Assembly (NCBI RefSeq): GCF_007644105.1
Contig: NZ_VFAC01000031.1
Span: forward strand, 1-48,524
DNA length: 48,524 bases
From: Elioraea rosea
Lineage (GTDB): Bacteria; Pseudomonadota; Alphaproteobacteria; Acetobacterales; Acetobacteraceae
Direction of reading: 5' to 3'
Under the pieces are notes generated by a model, which was not told the DNA's origin, ran no database searches, and worked only from the letters and a program-made list of their open reading frames with translations. Position numbers and translations under genes: made by a program. Of this stretch, positions 1-7,869 are shown piece after piece (the stretch's first letter is position 1; the number at the start of each line of letters is the position of its first letter).

Positions 1-314
1 TGCGAGGGGCCGAGGCGCGGCAGGGCGGCGATGTCAGCGAGCAGCGCCCGGTCATGCAGCGTGGGCCGGGCATAGTCCGCCGCCCGGGCGAGCGGCAGAA
101 CCATTGCGCCGCGGGTGCCGGCGGCGTTGCGCATGACGATCTCGCGCCCGCCCTGGCCCTCGCGCACGCGGGCGAAGGCGAAGGCGGGCGTGGTGGCAGG
201 CAGCACCACCCCGCGCTCGCGGAACGAGCCGGGCGACAGCGCCGCGTCCGGCGCGGCGCTGGGGGCGACGTCGCTGGCCGTGCTGGCAGGGCTCGTGCGG
301 GCAAGGACTGGCAT
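1..314 (-). CDS. Hypothetical protein, N-terminal part (runs off the window)
   Basis: An open frame starts with ATG at 312-314 on the minus strand and stays open to the window edge, giving about 104 residues. It begins MPVLARTSPAS and continues with an Ala/Pro-rich leader, then a compact region containing GVVLPATTPAFAFARVR and PLARAADYARPTLHDRAL. There is no hydrophobic signal peptide. The pattern (a TTP element near the start, a short beta-rich stretch, then RPTxHDxxL) resembles small conserved proteins of unknown function that I associate with Acetobacteraceae, but that is from memory. Codon use (GC-rich third positions) is that of a real gene. No function is proposed. Confidence 0.55.
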   Translation of the reverse strand, partial: MPVLARTSPASTASDVAPSAAPDAALSPGSFRERGVVLPATTPAFAFARVREGQGGREIVMRNAAGTRGAMVLPLARAADYARPTLHDRALLADIAALPRLGPS

Positions 315-374
315 TGCCCGAGACTAGTCAGACAGACGTAACCGCTGCCTTAACCGGACCCCGCCCGGGCGTGC

Positions 375-432
375 CTAGAGCAGCGCCCGACCTTCCGATC
401 GATTGATTCCAATCCATCGGATCGTGCTCTAG
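375..432. repeat. Composite inverted repeat, possible bidirectional terminator
   Basis: The outer arms CTAGAGCA (375-382) and TGCTCTAG (425-432) are perfect complements. Inside them CCGATCGATTG (395-405) pairs with CAATCCATCGG (410-420) with one mismatch around a 4-base loop. It lies between the truncated gene at 1-314 and the stop of the enoyl-CoA hydratase, so it could end transcription of the latter. It is more AT-rich than its surroundings. Elements ending in CTAGAGCA-like arms occur as dispersed intergenic repeats in alphaproteobacteria, so it may instead be a dispersed palindrome. Confidence 0.5.
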
Positions 433-436
433 AGGC

Positions 437-1222
437 TCAACGCCCCTGGAAAACGGGCTTCTTCTTCGCGAGGAAGGCGCGGAAGGCGTTCTGGAAGTCC
501 TCGGTGCGCACGAAGTCGTTCACCGCCGCCTCCTGCTCCGCCGAGATCGGCAGCGGCCCGCGCAGCGCGACGAGCGCGCGCTTGTGAAAGCGCGCCGACA
601 GCGGCGCTCCCTCGGCGATGCGGCGGGCGAGCGCCATCGCCTCCTCCTCCACCCTGTCGTCCGGCACGACGCGCGACAGCAGGCCCTTCTGGTACGCCTC
701 CGTTCCGTTGAAGATGCGCCCCTCGATGAAGATCTCGGCGGCCACGGCGGTGCCGGCGATCTGCACCACCGGGTCCATCTCCGCGTAGGGGTACCAGATG
801 CCGAGGTTGCGCGCGGTGATGCCGAAGCGGATGCCTTCGCCGGCGACGCGGAAGTCGCACATCGTGGCGATCCCCGCGCCGCCGCCGATGCAGACGCCGC
901 GGATCATCGCGACCGTCGGGTGGATGCAGGCGCGGATCGACTGCATGCCCTGGTGCACGATCTCGCCGTAGTGGTCCTCCTTCTCGCGCGTGCCGCGTTC
1001 GGCCTCGAAGGCAGAGATGTCGGCGCCAGCGCTGAACGCCTCGGCGCCCGCGCCGCGCAGCACCACGGCGCGGAGCGAGCCGTCATCGGACAGCGCCCGC
1101 ATCGTCGCCGCGAGCGACTGCCACATCGCGAGGTTGAAGGCGTTGCGCTTCTCCGGACGATCGAACACCACGACGGCGATCTCGCCGTGCCGTTCGGTGC
1201 GTATATGGGCGTTGTCTGTCAC
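437..1222 (-). CDS. Enoyl-CoA hydratase/isomerase (crotonase) family protein
   Basis: 261 residues in the crotonase fold, the family that hydrates or isomerises acyl-CoA esters in fatty-acid and amino-acid breakdown. The oxyanion-hole segments are visible as FSAGADISAF and GVCIGGGAGIAT. The C-terminal helices that close the trimer follow. I chose the GTG at 1220-1222 because GGAAGGAA sits just upstream and the length is then normal; an ATG at 1294 would overlap the next gene. Odd: at the position of the first catalytic Glu of rat enoyl-CoA hydratase (FGxPE) this protein reads FGITARN, while the second Glu (AAEIFIEG) is kept. Simple hydratase activity is therefore uncertain; a CoA-ester isomerase, hydrolase or decarboxylase is equally possible. 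Confidence 0.88.
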   Translation of the reverse strand: MTDNAHIRTERHGEIAVVVFDRPEKRNAFNLAMWQSLAATMRALSDDGSLRAVVLRGAGAEAFSAGADISAFEAERGTREKEDHYGEIVHQGMQSIRACIHPTVAMIRGVCIGGGAGIATMCDFRVAGEGIRFGITARNLGIWYPYAEMDPVVQIAGTAVAAEIFIEGRIFNGTEAYQKGLLSRVVPDDRVEEEAMALARRIAEGAPLSARFHKRALVALRGPLPISAEQEAAVNDFVRTEDFQNAFRAFLAKKKPVFQGR

Positions 1223-1254
1223 GAAGTCGGTTCCTTCCGGGTTCGTATCCGAGA

Positions 1255-1962
1255 TCAGCTGTCGAAGGCGGGGCGGCTCTTGAGGTGCCGCCAATGGTGC
1301 CAGAGAAGCCGGGCGGCGAGGCCGCGATACGGCGCCCAGGGTTCGGCGAGCGCGCGCAGGCCCTTCTCCGAGGGCCGCGCGTCGAGCCCGAGCAGGGCCT
1401 GGGCGGAGCAGGCGAGCGCAAGGTCCGCGGCGGGGAACACGTCGCGCCGCTGCATGGCGAACAGGAGGTAGATCTCTGCCGACCAGCGGCCGAAGCCGTT
1501 CAGCGCGCTGATCGCCTCGATCACCGCCTCGTCCTCCATGGCGGCGAAGCGCTCGGGGTCGATCCGCCGGGTGACGACCGCTTCGGCAAGCCCGCGCGCA
1601 TAGGCGATCTTCGGGCGCGACAGCCCGGCCTCGCGAAGCCGCTCGTCAGGCAGCGCGAGCAGGCGCTCCGCGCTCGGCGGCGCACCAAGCAGCGCGACCA
1701 CGCGCGTCCAGATCGCCGCGGCGGCGAGGTTGCTGATCTGCTGGCCGACGATGGCGGCGAGAAGCCCCGGGAACCCGGCCTCGCGGGTGCGCCAGGGAAG
1801 CGGGCCGGCCGCCCGCAGGACCGGCGCGAACTCGGGCGCGCGCGAGACGAAACGGCGGAGCGCGGCGCGCTCGGCGGGCGGAAGGGGAGGGGGCAGGGCG
1901 GCATCGGACACGGCGGAGAGAATGCCTTCCCGCCGCGCCGAGGCAAAGCCGCCGCGCGCCAC
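1255..1962 (-). CDS. DNA-3-methyladenine glycosylase II-like (HhH-GPD) protein
   Basis: 235 residues. AlkA-type base-excision enzymes remove alkylated purines from DNA. The helix-hairpin-helix is seen at about residues 153-172 (LNGFGRWSAEIYLLFAM), followed at the family spacing by the catalytic aspartate D180 in VFPAADLAL. The segment GLLAAIVGQQISNLAA around residues 67-81 is the conserved QQ-containing helix of the family. The protein lacks the N-terminal AlkA domain and is the short form common in alphaproteobacteria. Its first 18 residues look unstructured, so translation may begin later, for example at the GTG encoding V18. It lies head-to-tail with the crotonase, 32 bases apart, but no shared function is implied. 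Confidence 0.9.
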   Translation of the reverse strand: MARGGFASARREGILSAVSDAALPPPLPPAERAALRRFVSRAPEFAPVLRAAGPLPWRTREAGFPGLLAAIVGQQISNLAAAAIWTRVVALLGAPPSAERLLALPDERLREAGLSRPKIAYARGLAEAVVTRRIDPERFAAMEDEAVIEAISALNGFGRWSAEIYLLFAMQRRDVFPAADLALACSAQALLGLDARPSEKGLRALAEPWAPYRGLAARLLWHHWRHLKSRPAFDS

Positions 1963-2005
1963 GGCCCCCTGTCGCGCGCGGCCCGACCCTGCGGCCCCTT
2001 CGGGG

Positions 2006-2506
2006 TCAGCCGATCCGGCGGACGCGACCCGTGTCGCGGTCCATCGTGAAGCGGGCGATGACGCCGCCGTTCTCGGTGGTCAGCGTGAACTCCGCGGCGC
2101 GGCTGCCTGCGTCCTTCACCTCGCCGATGCGCCAGTTGCGCTCGCCGAACCAGAGAAGCCCTGCCTCCGCGATCTTCTTCACGTCGTCATTGGTCAGGTT
2201 CTTGTTGTCGCGGTTGATGAAGAACTGCGCGAACGTGCCGCCGCGGCCGCCATGCGCGTGGTAGCCGCGATGGTCGCCGCGCCGGCCATGCTCGCCCATC
2301 ATCCATTGCGGCTGGCCGCCTTCGCCGCGCGGACCCATCATTCCCGGACCCATCCCGGGGCCGCGCGGGCCGCCCTCGGTCATCATGCCCGGGCCGGGGC
2401 CGGGGCCGCCCTGGGCATAGGCGCCCATCTTGCCCGCGCCGTAGCCGACGAGGCCCGCGCTCGCGAGCCCGCCCGCGACCAGCGTCACCTTGATCCAGCG
2501 ATTCAT
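2006..2506 (-). CDS. Exported Met/Gly/Pro/His-rich protein, possibly metal-binding
   Basis: 166 residues starting at ATG 2504-2506 with AGAAGGAACGAG upstream. An N-terminal hydrophobic segment (VTLVAGGLASAGLVGYGAG) is a signal peptide or membrane anchor. Residues about 32-90 are low complexity, rich in Gly, Pro, Met and then His/Arg (GPGMMTEGG, GPGMGPGMMG, QPQWMMGEHG, HRGYHAHGG). The C-terminal half is an ordered domain (FFINRDNKNLTNDDVKKI, then FTLTTENGGVIARFTMDRDTGRVRRI). Met- and His-rich exported segments often bind copper or other metals; that is inference. The gene is divergent from an OmpR/EnvZ-type system and shares its control region, so it is a likely target or accessory of that system. 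Confidence 0.8.
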   Translation of the reverse strand: MNRWIKVTLVAGGLASAGLVGYGAGKMGAYAQGGPGPGPGMMTEGGPRGPGMGPGMMGPRGEGGQPQWMMGEHGRRGDHRGYHAHGGRGGTFAQFFINRDNKNLTNDDVKKIAEAGLLWFGERNWRIGEVKDAGSRAAEFTLTTENGGVIARFTMDRDTGRVRRIG

Positions 2507-2602
2507 GGCTGCTCGTTCCTTCTCCGTGTTGCCCCGTCGGTCCGGGGATGGGGCGAGCATCCGCCTGCGAGGTTGCCGGCGTTTGTGGCGCCGTTGCGCG
2601 CC

Positions 2603-2632
2603 TGTGAGCGAGTGTAACGGCGTGTTGCAGGC
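2603..2632. promoter_or_regulatory. Three 10-bp-phased TGT repeats, candidate response-regulator site
   Basis: Within the 196-base divergent region 2507-2702, the blocks TGTGAGCGAG, TGTAACGGCG and TGTTGCAGGC follow one another with TGT at 2603, 2613 and 2623. OmpR/PhoB-type regulators commonly bind direct repeats with this 10-bp phasing. The site lies 70-100 bases upstream of the response-regulator start and about 100 bases from the divergent exported-protein start, so it could control both. No clear -35/-10 pair was found beside it. Confidence 0.45.
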
Positions 2633-2702
2633 GCCCCTCCGGCAACGCGGCGTGACAGGCCGGCGATTGCCCGCCCGGCGTGCCCCGCGCCAGAGTGCGG
2701 CC

Positions 2703-3422
2703 ATGGCAGAGCCTCTTCCGCACATCCTCGTCGTCGACGACGACCGTGAGATCCGCGACCTGCTTGGCCGCTTCCTCGAGAAGCACGGGTTCCGCGTCAC
2801 CACGGCGCGCGACGGGCGGGAGCTTCGCCGGCTCTGGCCGTCGGCGCGCTTCGCGCTGGTCGTGCTCGACCTGATGCTGCCTGGCGAGGACGGGCTCGCG
2901 CTTCTCCGCTTCATCCGAGGCGAGGGGCGCACGCCGGTGGTGATGCTGACGGCGATGGGCGAGGAGACCGACAGGATCGTCGGGCTCGAGCTCGGGGCGG
3001 ACGACTACGTGCCGAAACCCTTCAACCCGCGCGAGCTGCTGGCCCGCATCCGCGCGGTGTTGCGTCGCGCCGAAGGCGCGGCGGAGGACGCCAACCCGTC
3101 GGCCGCGACCTACCGCTTCGCGGGCTGGACGCTCGAGACGGCGCGTCGGCGGCTGATCTCGCCTGCCGGCGTCGAGGTGCCGCTGACGGGGGGCGAGTAC
3201 GAGCTTCTTGCCTGCCTCGCGGACAGGGCCGGGCGCGTGCTGACGCGCGAGATGCTGATGGACCTTCTGCACGGCCGCACGGCGGGGCCGTTCGACCGGG
3301 CGATCGACGTCGCGGTCAGCCGCGTGCGCCGCAAGCTCGACGACGATGCGAAGAACCCCGCCCTGATCAAGACCGTCCGTGGCGGGGGCTATGTGCTCGC
3401 CGCGGAAGTGGAACGGGCATGA
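2703..3422 (+). CDS. OmpR-family response regulator
   Basis: 239 residues. The receiver domain (about 1-120) has the acidic pair D12-D13, phosphoacceptor D56 in VVLDLMLPGEDG, T83 and K105 in YVPKPFNP, all in standard positions. A winged-helix DNA-binding domain of OmpR/PhoB type follows (about 135-235), ending in the typical SRVRRKLDDD...TVRGGGYVL. Start chosen at ATG 2703 because MAEPLPHILVVDDD begins the fold directly. The stop overlaps the start of the sensor kinase by 4 bases, so the pair is translationally coupled. It most resembles the OmpR half of EnvZ/OmpR-like pairs. The stimulus is unknown; the Met/His-rich exported protein next door makes an envelope or metal signal attractive. Confidence 0.95.
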   Translation: MAEPLPHILVVDDDREIRDLLGRFLEKHGFRVTTARDGRELRRLWPSARFALVVLDLMLPGEDGLALLRFIRGEGRTPVVMLTAMGEETDRIVGLELGADDYVPKPFNPRELLARIRAVLRRAEGAAEDANPSAATYRFAGWTLETARRRLISPAGVEVPLTGGEYELLACLADRAGRVLTREMLMDLLHGRTAGPFDRAIDVAVSRVRRKLDDDAKNPALIKTVRGGGYVLAAEVERA

Positions 3423-4738
3423 AGCTTTGGCCCCGCTCGATCGCCGGGCGCACCTTCCTCGTGCTCCTGCTTGGCCTGTTCGCCGTGCAGGTCGTGGCGC
3501 TGACCATCCATGCCTTCGACCGGGTGGAACTCCAGCGCGCGGCGCAGGCGCGCGAGGCGATCGGGCGGACCGCCGCACTTTGGCGCGCCATGCAGATGAC
3601 GCCGCCCGACCGGCGCGACGCTGTCGCGCGAAGCTACGACCTCCCCGACGGCCTTGCCGCGACCGTCGATGCCCGCCCGCTAGCGCCCGAGTACGGGCTC
3701 GCGCCCAACCCCGCGCTCGACCGCCTCGCGGCAGGGCTCGGTCGCCTCGGCCCGCCGGCGATGCGCCCGAGGGAGGTTCTCGTGGGCGGCGAGCCGCGCC
3801 GGGCGGTGATGGCGAGCCTGAGGCTTGCGGACGGCACCTGGCTCAACGTCGCGCACCGGCCGCCGCCGCCGCGCCCCTGGTCGAACCCCGGCTTCCTCGC
3901 AGCGCTCGCGCTGATGACGGGGGCGGTCGCCGCGCTCTCCTTCTGGGCGGTGCGGCGGACAACCCGGCCGATCAGCGATCTCGCCGCCGCGGCAGAGCGG
4001 CTCGGGCGCGACGTCAACGCCCCGCGCCTGCCCGAGGCGGGCCCGGCCGAGGTGGCGCAGGCGGCAGCGGCGTTCAACACGATGGCCGATCGCATCTCCC
4101 GCTTCGTGGCCAACCGGACCGCGATGCTCGCCGCCATCGGCCATGACCTGAAGACCCCGATCACCCGGCTCAGGCTTCGCGCGGAGTTTGTCGAGGACGA
4201 CGCCGTGCGGGGGAAGATCCTCGCCGATCTCGACGAGATGGAGAGGATGATCGCCGGCACCCTCGCCTTCGCGCGCGACGAGGCGGCAGCCGAGCCGATG
4301 GGGCGCGTCGATCTCGCGGTGCTGCTCCGCACGGTCGCGGACGAGGCGAACGACGTCGCCGGCGAGGAGGTGGTGACGCTCGCGGCCCCCGAGCACCTGC
4401 CCGTGCAGGGCCGGCCGCTCGCGCTCAAGCGGGCGGTGGCCAATCTCGTGGGCAATGCGGTGGCCTATGCCGGGCGGTGCGTGGTGCGGCTCTCGGGACC
4501 CGAGCATGGGCTCGTTCGCGTCGCCGTCGAGGACGACGGGCCAGGCATCCCGGAGGCCGAGCTCGAGCGCGTGTTCCAGCCCTTCCACAGGCTCGAGGCG
4601 AGCCGGAGCCGCGAGACGGGCGGCACGGGGCTCGGGCTCACCATCGCGCGCTCGATCCTGCGCGGCCATGGCGGGGACGTGACGCTCGCGAACCGAACCC
4701 CGCGGGGCCTCGCGGCAATCGCGACGCTGCCGGCCTGA
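3419..4738 (+). CDS. EnvZ-like sensor histidine kinase
   Basis: 439 residues. Membrane segments at about 12-31 and 158-178 enclose a periplasmic region of roughly 125 residues. A HAMP linker follows (RRTTRPISDLAAAAERLGRD), then the dimerisation/phosphoacceptor helix with H242 in AAIGHDLKTPITRLRLRAEF. The ATPase domain shows the N box (VANLVGNAVAYAG), G1 (VEDDGPGIP), F (VFQPFHRLEASRS) and G2 (GGTGLGLTIARSI). It autophosphorylates and passes phosphate to the regulator encoded just upstream, whose stop codon its start overlaps. The periplasmic sensor domain has no feature that identifies a ligand. Confidence 0.95.
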   Translation: MKLWPRSIAGRTFLVLLLGLFAVQVVALTIHAFDRVELQRAAQAREAIGRTAALWRAMQMTPPDRRDAVARSYDLPDGLAATVDARPLAPEYGLAPNPALDRLAAGLGRLGPPAMRPREVLVGGEPRRAVMASLRLADGTWLNVAHRPPPPRPWSNPGFLAALALMTGAVAALSFWAVRRTTRPISDLAAAAERLGRDVNAPRLPEAGPAEVAQAAAAFNTMADRISRFVANRTAMLAAIGHDLKTPITRLRLRAEFVEDDAVRGKILADLDEMERMIAGTLAFARDEAAAEPMGRVDLAVLLRTVADEANDVAGEEVVTLAAPEHLPVQGRPLALKRAVANLVGNAVAYAGRCVVRLSGPEHGLVRVAVEDDGPGIPEAELERVFQPFHRLEASRSRETGGTGLGLTIARSILRGHGGDVTLANRTPRGLAAIATLPA

Positions 4739-4745
4739 CCGGGGC

Positions 4746-5411
4746 TTAGGCGAGCAGGGCGCGCAGCCGCTCCACCGCGCTGTCTGGCGTCGTCAGCACG
4801 CGCCTGCCCGTGGCGGCGGCGACCGCTCCCGCAGCGCGGGCGAGGCTGAACTGCGCGAGCGCGATCACGTCGGCCCCCGCGAGCGTGGCGGCGACCGTCG
4901 CCGCCTCACGGTCATGCCCCACGCCGTCGCCGGCATCGAGGGCGGCGAGCGCGGCCGGCGCGCAGGCCTCCTCGAGCGCGAGCGCCACGCCGCGTGCGGC
5001 GGCCGCGTCGGCGAATTCCGGCCGCATCGAGGGAAGCGTGGCGGGAAAGGTCGCGAGAAGCCCGATGCGTCCCGAGGGCGCTGCCTCGAGCGCGGCGTCG
5101 ATCATCGCCTCGTTCGGCTTGAGCACGGGGATGGTCGGGTGCGCGGCCTTCACCGCATCGATGCAGGGGCCGAAGGCGGAGCAGGTGAACAGGATCGCAT
5201 CCGCCCCGGCGCGTCGGACATAGGCCGCGAGTTCGAGGAAGCGCTGCGTCATCGCCTCGGTGATGCGGCCGTCGCGGGCGAGGTCGGCAGAGAGGCTGTC
5301 ATCTAGAAGGTTGGCGAGCGTCGGCGCTGGCCAGAGCCGGGCGAAGGCCGCAGCGATCGGCCCAGGCGAGTGGCGCAGCGCGTGGATCAGCGCGATTCGC
5401 GGTGTTGCCAT
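4746..5411 (-). CDS. Aspartate/glutamate racemase-fold protein
   Basis: 221 residues with the two-domain Asp/Glu/hydantoin racemase fold. Members use cysteines from the two halves to move a proton at an alpha-carbon. The first cysteine motif is present (ILFTCSAFGPC, about residues 73-83). The second, normally LGCT-like, reads IALAQFSLARA and has no cysteine. A two-base racemase mechanism is therefore unlikely; a one-cysteine enzyme (arylmalonate decarboxylase and maleate isomerase are relatives with altered cysteine sets) or another lyase or isomerase is possible. The gene converges on the histidine kinase with 7 bases between stops and has no informative partner. Confidence 0.85.
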   Translation of the reverse strand: MATPRIALIHALRHSPGPIAAAFARLWPAPTLANLLDDSLSADLARDGRITEAMTQRFLELAAYVRRAGADAILFTCSAFGPCIDAVKAAHPTIPVLKPNEAMIDAALEAAPSGRIGLLATFPATLPSMRPEFADAAAARGVALALEEACAPAALAALDAGDGVGHDREAATVAATLAGADVIALAQFSLARAAGAVAAATGRRVLTTPDSAVERLRALLA

Positions 5412-5424
5412 GAGGCGCGCGCGC

Positions 5425-5862
5425 TCAGGGAACCGGGCAGCGGACGAGAGGCGAGGGGAACTCGACGCAGCCCGGGAACTCGATCTCGTGCTCGCCGATG
5501 CGGCGCACCGTCAGCACGTTCGGGTTGGCGCAGCCGAAGCCGCCGGCGCTCATCGCCTGGCCGAACTGCCCGCCCTGGCGCGGCAGCGGGCGGAAGCGGA
5601 ACTCGATGCCGCCATCGGCTGTCGCCCGCGCCGTCTCGACGATGCGCTGGGTGTAGATCGGCTCGAGCAGGGTGGTGCGAAGGACGATGTCGCGCGTGAA
5701 GATTACGCTCGGGCTGGCGTAGCAGGCTTCCGCGTCCTGGCCGCGGACAGGCGGCAGGCTTCCCCCTGTCCAGGAGCCGTAGAGCCAGGAATGCGGCTCG
5801 TTCTGGGCGGAGGAGGACAGGGGGGCGAGAAGCAGGAGGGCGGCAAGGATGATGCGGTGCAC
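5425..5862 (-). CDS. Hypothetical exported protein
   Basis: 145 residues with a clear Sec signal peptide (MHRIILAALLLLAPLSSSAQ). The mature part begins NEPHSWLYGSWTGG, has four cysteines (ACYAS, FGCAN, PGCVEF, VRCPV) that could form two disulfides, and is mostly beta-strand in character (TRDIVLRTTLLEP, GEHEIEF). The YGSWTGG opening resembles small lipocalin-like or calycin-type exported proteins, but I do not recognise a family. It lies 13 bases upstream of the racemase-fold gene on the same strand, so the two may be cotranscribed. Confidence 0.75.
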   Translation of the reverse strand: MHRIILAALLLLAPLSSSAQNEPHSWLYGSWTGGSLPPVRGQDAEACYASPSVIFTRDIVLRTTLLEPIYTQRIVETARATADGGIEFRFRPLPRQGGQFGQAMSAGGFGCANPNVLTVRRIGEHEIEFPGCVEFPSPLVRCPVP

Positions 5863-5932
5863 GGCGTCGTCCCGGGTGATGGTGCTGCGCCGAGGTTAGC
5901 CGACCGTGGCCTCCTGCGAAACCGGGGCCCCT

Positions 5933-7123
5933 TCAGGCGCGTGCGGGAACGGGCGTGCGCGGGTCCTTTACCGGCAGGTTCACGAGCGAGGCGAAGCCAC
6001 CCGCCGCGATCGCGATCAGCCACATCCCGTCATAGCTGCCGGTGCGGTCCCAGATCACGCCGGCGAGGCTCGCGCCCATGAAGCCGCCGATCTGGTGGCC
6101 GAGGAAGACGAGGCCGAAGATCGTGGCGAGCCACTGCGTGCCGAAGCGCCGCGCGACGAGCCCCACGGTCGGCGGCACGGTGGAGAGCCAGAGCAACCCC
6201 ATGGCTGCCGAGAACATGATCAGCGTCGTCTCGTTCTTCGGCGCGAGGAAGAACGCCGTCATCACCGCCGCGCGGGCGCCGTAGATGAAGACCAGAAGCT
6301 CCCGCCTCCGCCAGCGGCCGGAGAGCTCGCCCGAGATCATCGCGCCCATGATGTTGAAGAGCCCGATGATGCTGATCGAGGTCGCGCCCCAGGAGGGGTG
6401 AAGCCCGCAGGAGGCGACGAAGCCAGGCAGGTGCACCGTCAGGAACGAGACATGCACGCCGCAGACGAAGAAGCCGAAGAACAGGCACCAGAAATGGCTG
6501 GTGGACAGCGCCTCCTTCAGCGCCGCGCCTGCCGCCTGCGGCCGACCTTCGTGCTTGGGTTGGGGACGGTCGGCGAGCGGCAGGGCGAGCGGCATCGCGA
6601 GGATCGCCACCCCCGCCATGGCGAAGAGAGCGCCCTGCCAGCCGAAAAGGTCGATGCCGGCCTGCACGATCGGCACGACGGAGAATTGCCCGAAGGAGGA
6701 GCCGGCCGTGACGAGCCCCGTCGCCCGGCCGCGCATCTCCTGCGGCAGGAGCCGCGACAGCCCGGCCATGACGATGGGAAATCCGGCGGCAGAGACGGCG
6801 ACGCCCAGCACCAGCGCCGCGCCGAAATAGAACAGCGCGAGCGACCCGGCGATCGCCATGACCACGAGCCCGATCGCGTAGAGCACCCAGCCGCTCCAGA
6901 GCACGGTGCGGCCGCCGAACCTGTCCGCCACGTTGCCGCAGATCGGCTGGCTGATGCCGTTGAGCAGCACCTGCAGCCCGATGGCGAGCGCGAAGGCAGA
7001 GGCGGTCCAGCCGTGATGGGCGGTCATCGGCCCGAGGAACAGCCCGAAGCTCTGCCTCAGCCCCATCGAGATGGCGCAGAGCACGACGGCGCAGGTCAGA
7101 AGCAGGCGGGGGCTCACGGGCAT
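5933..7123 (-). CDS. Major facilitator superfamily transporter
   Basis: 396 residues with about 12 hydrophobic helices in two halves. The loop between helices 2 and 3 carries the MFS signature (GNVADRFGGRTVLWSG). The first half has SMGLRQSFGLFLGPM, typical of the monocarboxylate/oxalate-formate-type branch of MFS, which suggests an organic anion as substrate; the exact substrate cannot be read from the sequence. The short cytoplasmic loop between halves (PLADRPQPKHEGRPQAAG) is normal. The gene stands alone on its strand between the exported-protein gene and the divergent YqaA-like gene. Start ATG at 7121-7123. Confidence 0.92.
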   Translation of the reverse strand: MPVSPRLLLTCAVVLCAISMGLRQSFGLFLGPMTAHHGWTASAFALAIGLQVLLNGISQPICGNVADRFGGRTVLWSGWVLYAIGLVVMAIAGSLALFYFGAALVLGVAVSAAGFPIVMAGLSRLLPQEMRGRATGLVTAGSSFGQFSVVPIVQAGIDLFGWQGALFAMAGVAILAMPLALPLADRPQPKHEGRPQAAGAALKEALSTSHFWCLFFGFFVCGVHVSFLTVHLPGFVASCGLHPSWGATSISIIGLFNIMGAMISGELSGRWRRRELLVFIYGARAAVMTAFFLAPKNETTLIMFSAAMGLLWLSTVPPTVGLVARRFGTQWLATIFGLVFLGHQIGGFMGASLAGVIWDRTGSYDGMWLIAIAAGGFASLVNLPVKDPRTPVPARA

Positions 7124-7275
7124 GCGCGCGGGAGCTTAGCGGCCCGGCACGCCCGACCCCAAGGCATAGGTGTGATGATATCCATGCGCGCCGATGATGG
7201 CCGGCTTGCGCGAGGGGGGCGCGGCGTGGCAGGTGCTGCGCGCCGGACCCTCCGCCCTCCCGCCAGGACCCATCC

Positions 7276-7866
7276 GTGGAACTTCCCTTCATCCGCCCCC
7301 TCTACGAGTGGACGCTCAGGCTCGCCGCCCACCCGAAGGCGAAGCTCTGGATGGCCGGCATCTCCTTCGCCGAGTCGAGCTTCTTCCCGATCCCGCCCGA
7401 CGTGATCCTGGCGCCGATGGCGGTGGCTCGCCCGGAAGGGTGGTGGCGCGCGGCGCTGATCTGCACCATCGCCTCCGCGCTCGGCGGCGTTGCCGGCTAC
7501 CTGATCGGCTGGGGGCTCTACGAGGCCGTCGCGATCCCGATCATCAACGCCTATGACCTGCACGAGGCGAACGAGCGGTTCCGCGAGCTCTATCTCGAGT
7601 ATGGCTGGGTCGTCGTCGCGATCGCTGGGTTCACGCCCATTCCCTACAAGCTCGCCACCATCGCGTCCGGTGCCGTCGGGATGGCGATCATCCCCTTCAT
7701 CCTCGCCTCGGTGCTGAGCCGCGGGGCGCGGTTCTTCATGGTCGCCTTCGTCGCCGCACGGTTCGGCCCGCCCGTGCTCTCGATGATCGAGAAGCGGCTG
7801 ACCTTCTTCACGATCCTCTTCCTCGTCCTGCTCGTCGGCGGCTTCGCCCTCGTCCGCTTCATCTGA
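7276..7866 (+). CDS. YqaA/DedA-family membrane protein
   Basis: 196 residues of the VTT/SNARE-associated (DedA) superfamily, YqaA-like branch. Family members are inner-membrane proteins; some DedA proteins recycle undecaprenyl phosphate or other lipid carriers, which is not established for this branch. Visible hallmarks are ESSFFPIPPDVIL near residue 33, the glycine-rich helix SALGGVAGYLIGWGLYE, and GFTPIPYKLATIASGA, the re-entrant-loop motif with a conserved Pro pair. The C-terminus is a hydrophobic helix. Start is GTG at 7276-7278 with AGGA about 9 bases upstream. It converges on the propionyl-CoA synthetase gene with 3 bases between them. Confidence 0.9.
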   Translation: MELPFIRPLYEWTLRLAAHPKAKLWMAGISFAESSFFPIPPDVILAPMAVARPEGWWRAALICTIASALGGVAGYLIGWGLYEAVAIPIINAYDLHEANERFRELYLEYGWVVVAIAGFTPIPYKLATIASGAVGMAIIPFILASVLSRGARFFMVAFVAARFGPPVLSMIEKRLTFFTILFLVLLVGGFALVRFI

Positions 7867-7869
7867 CGA

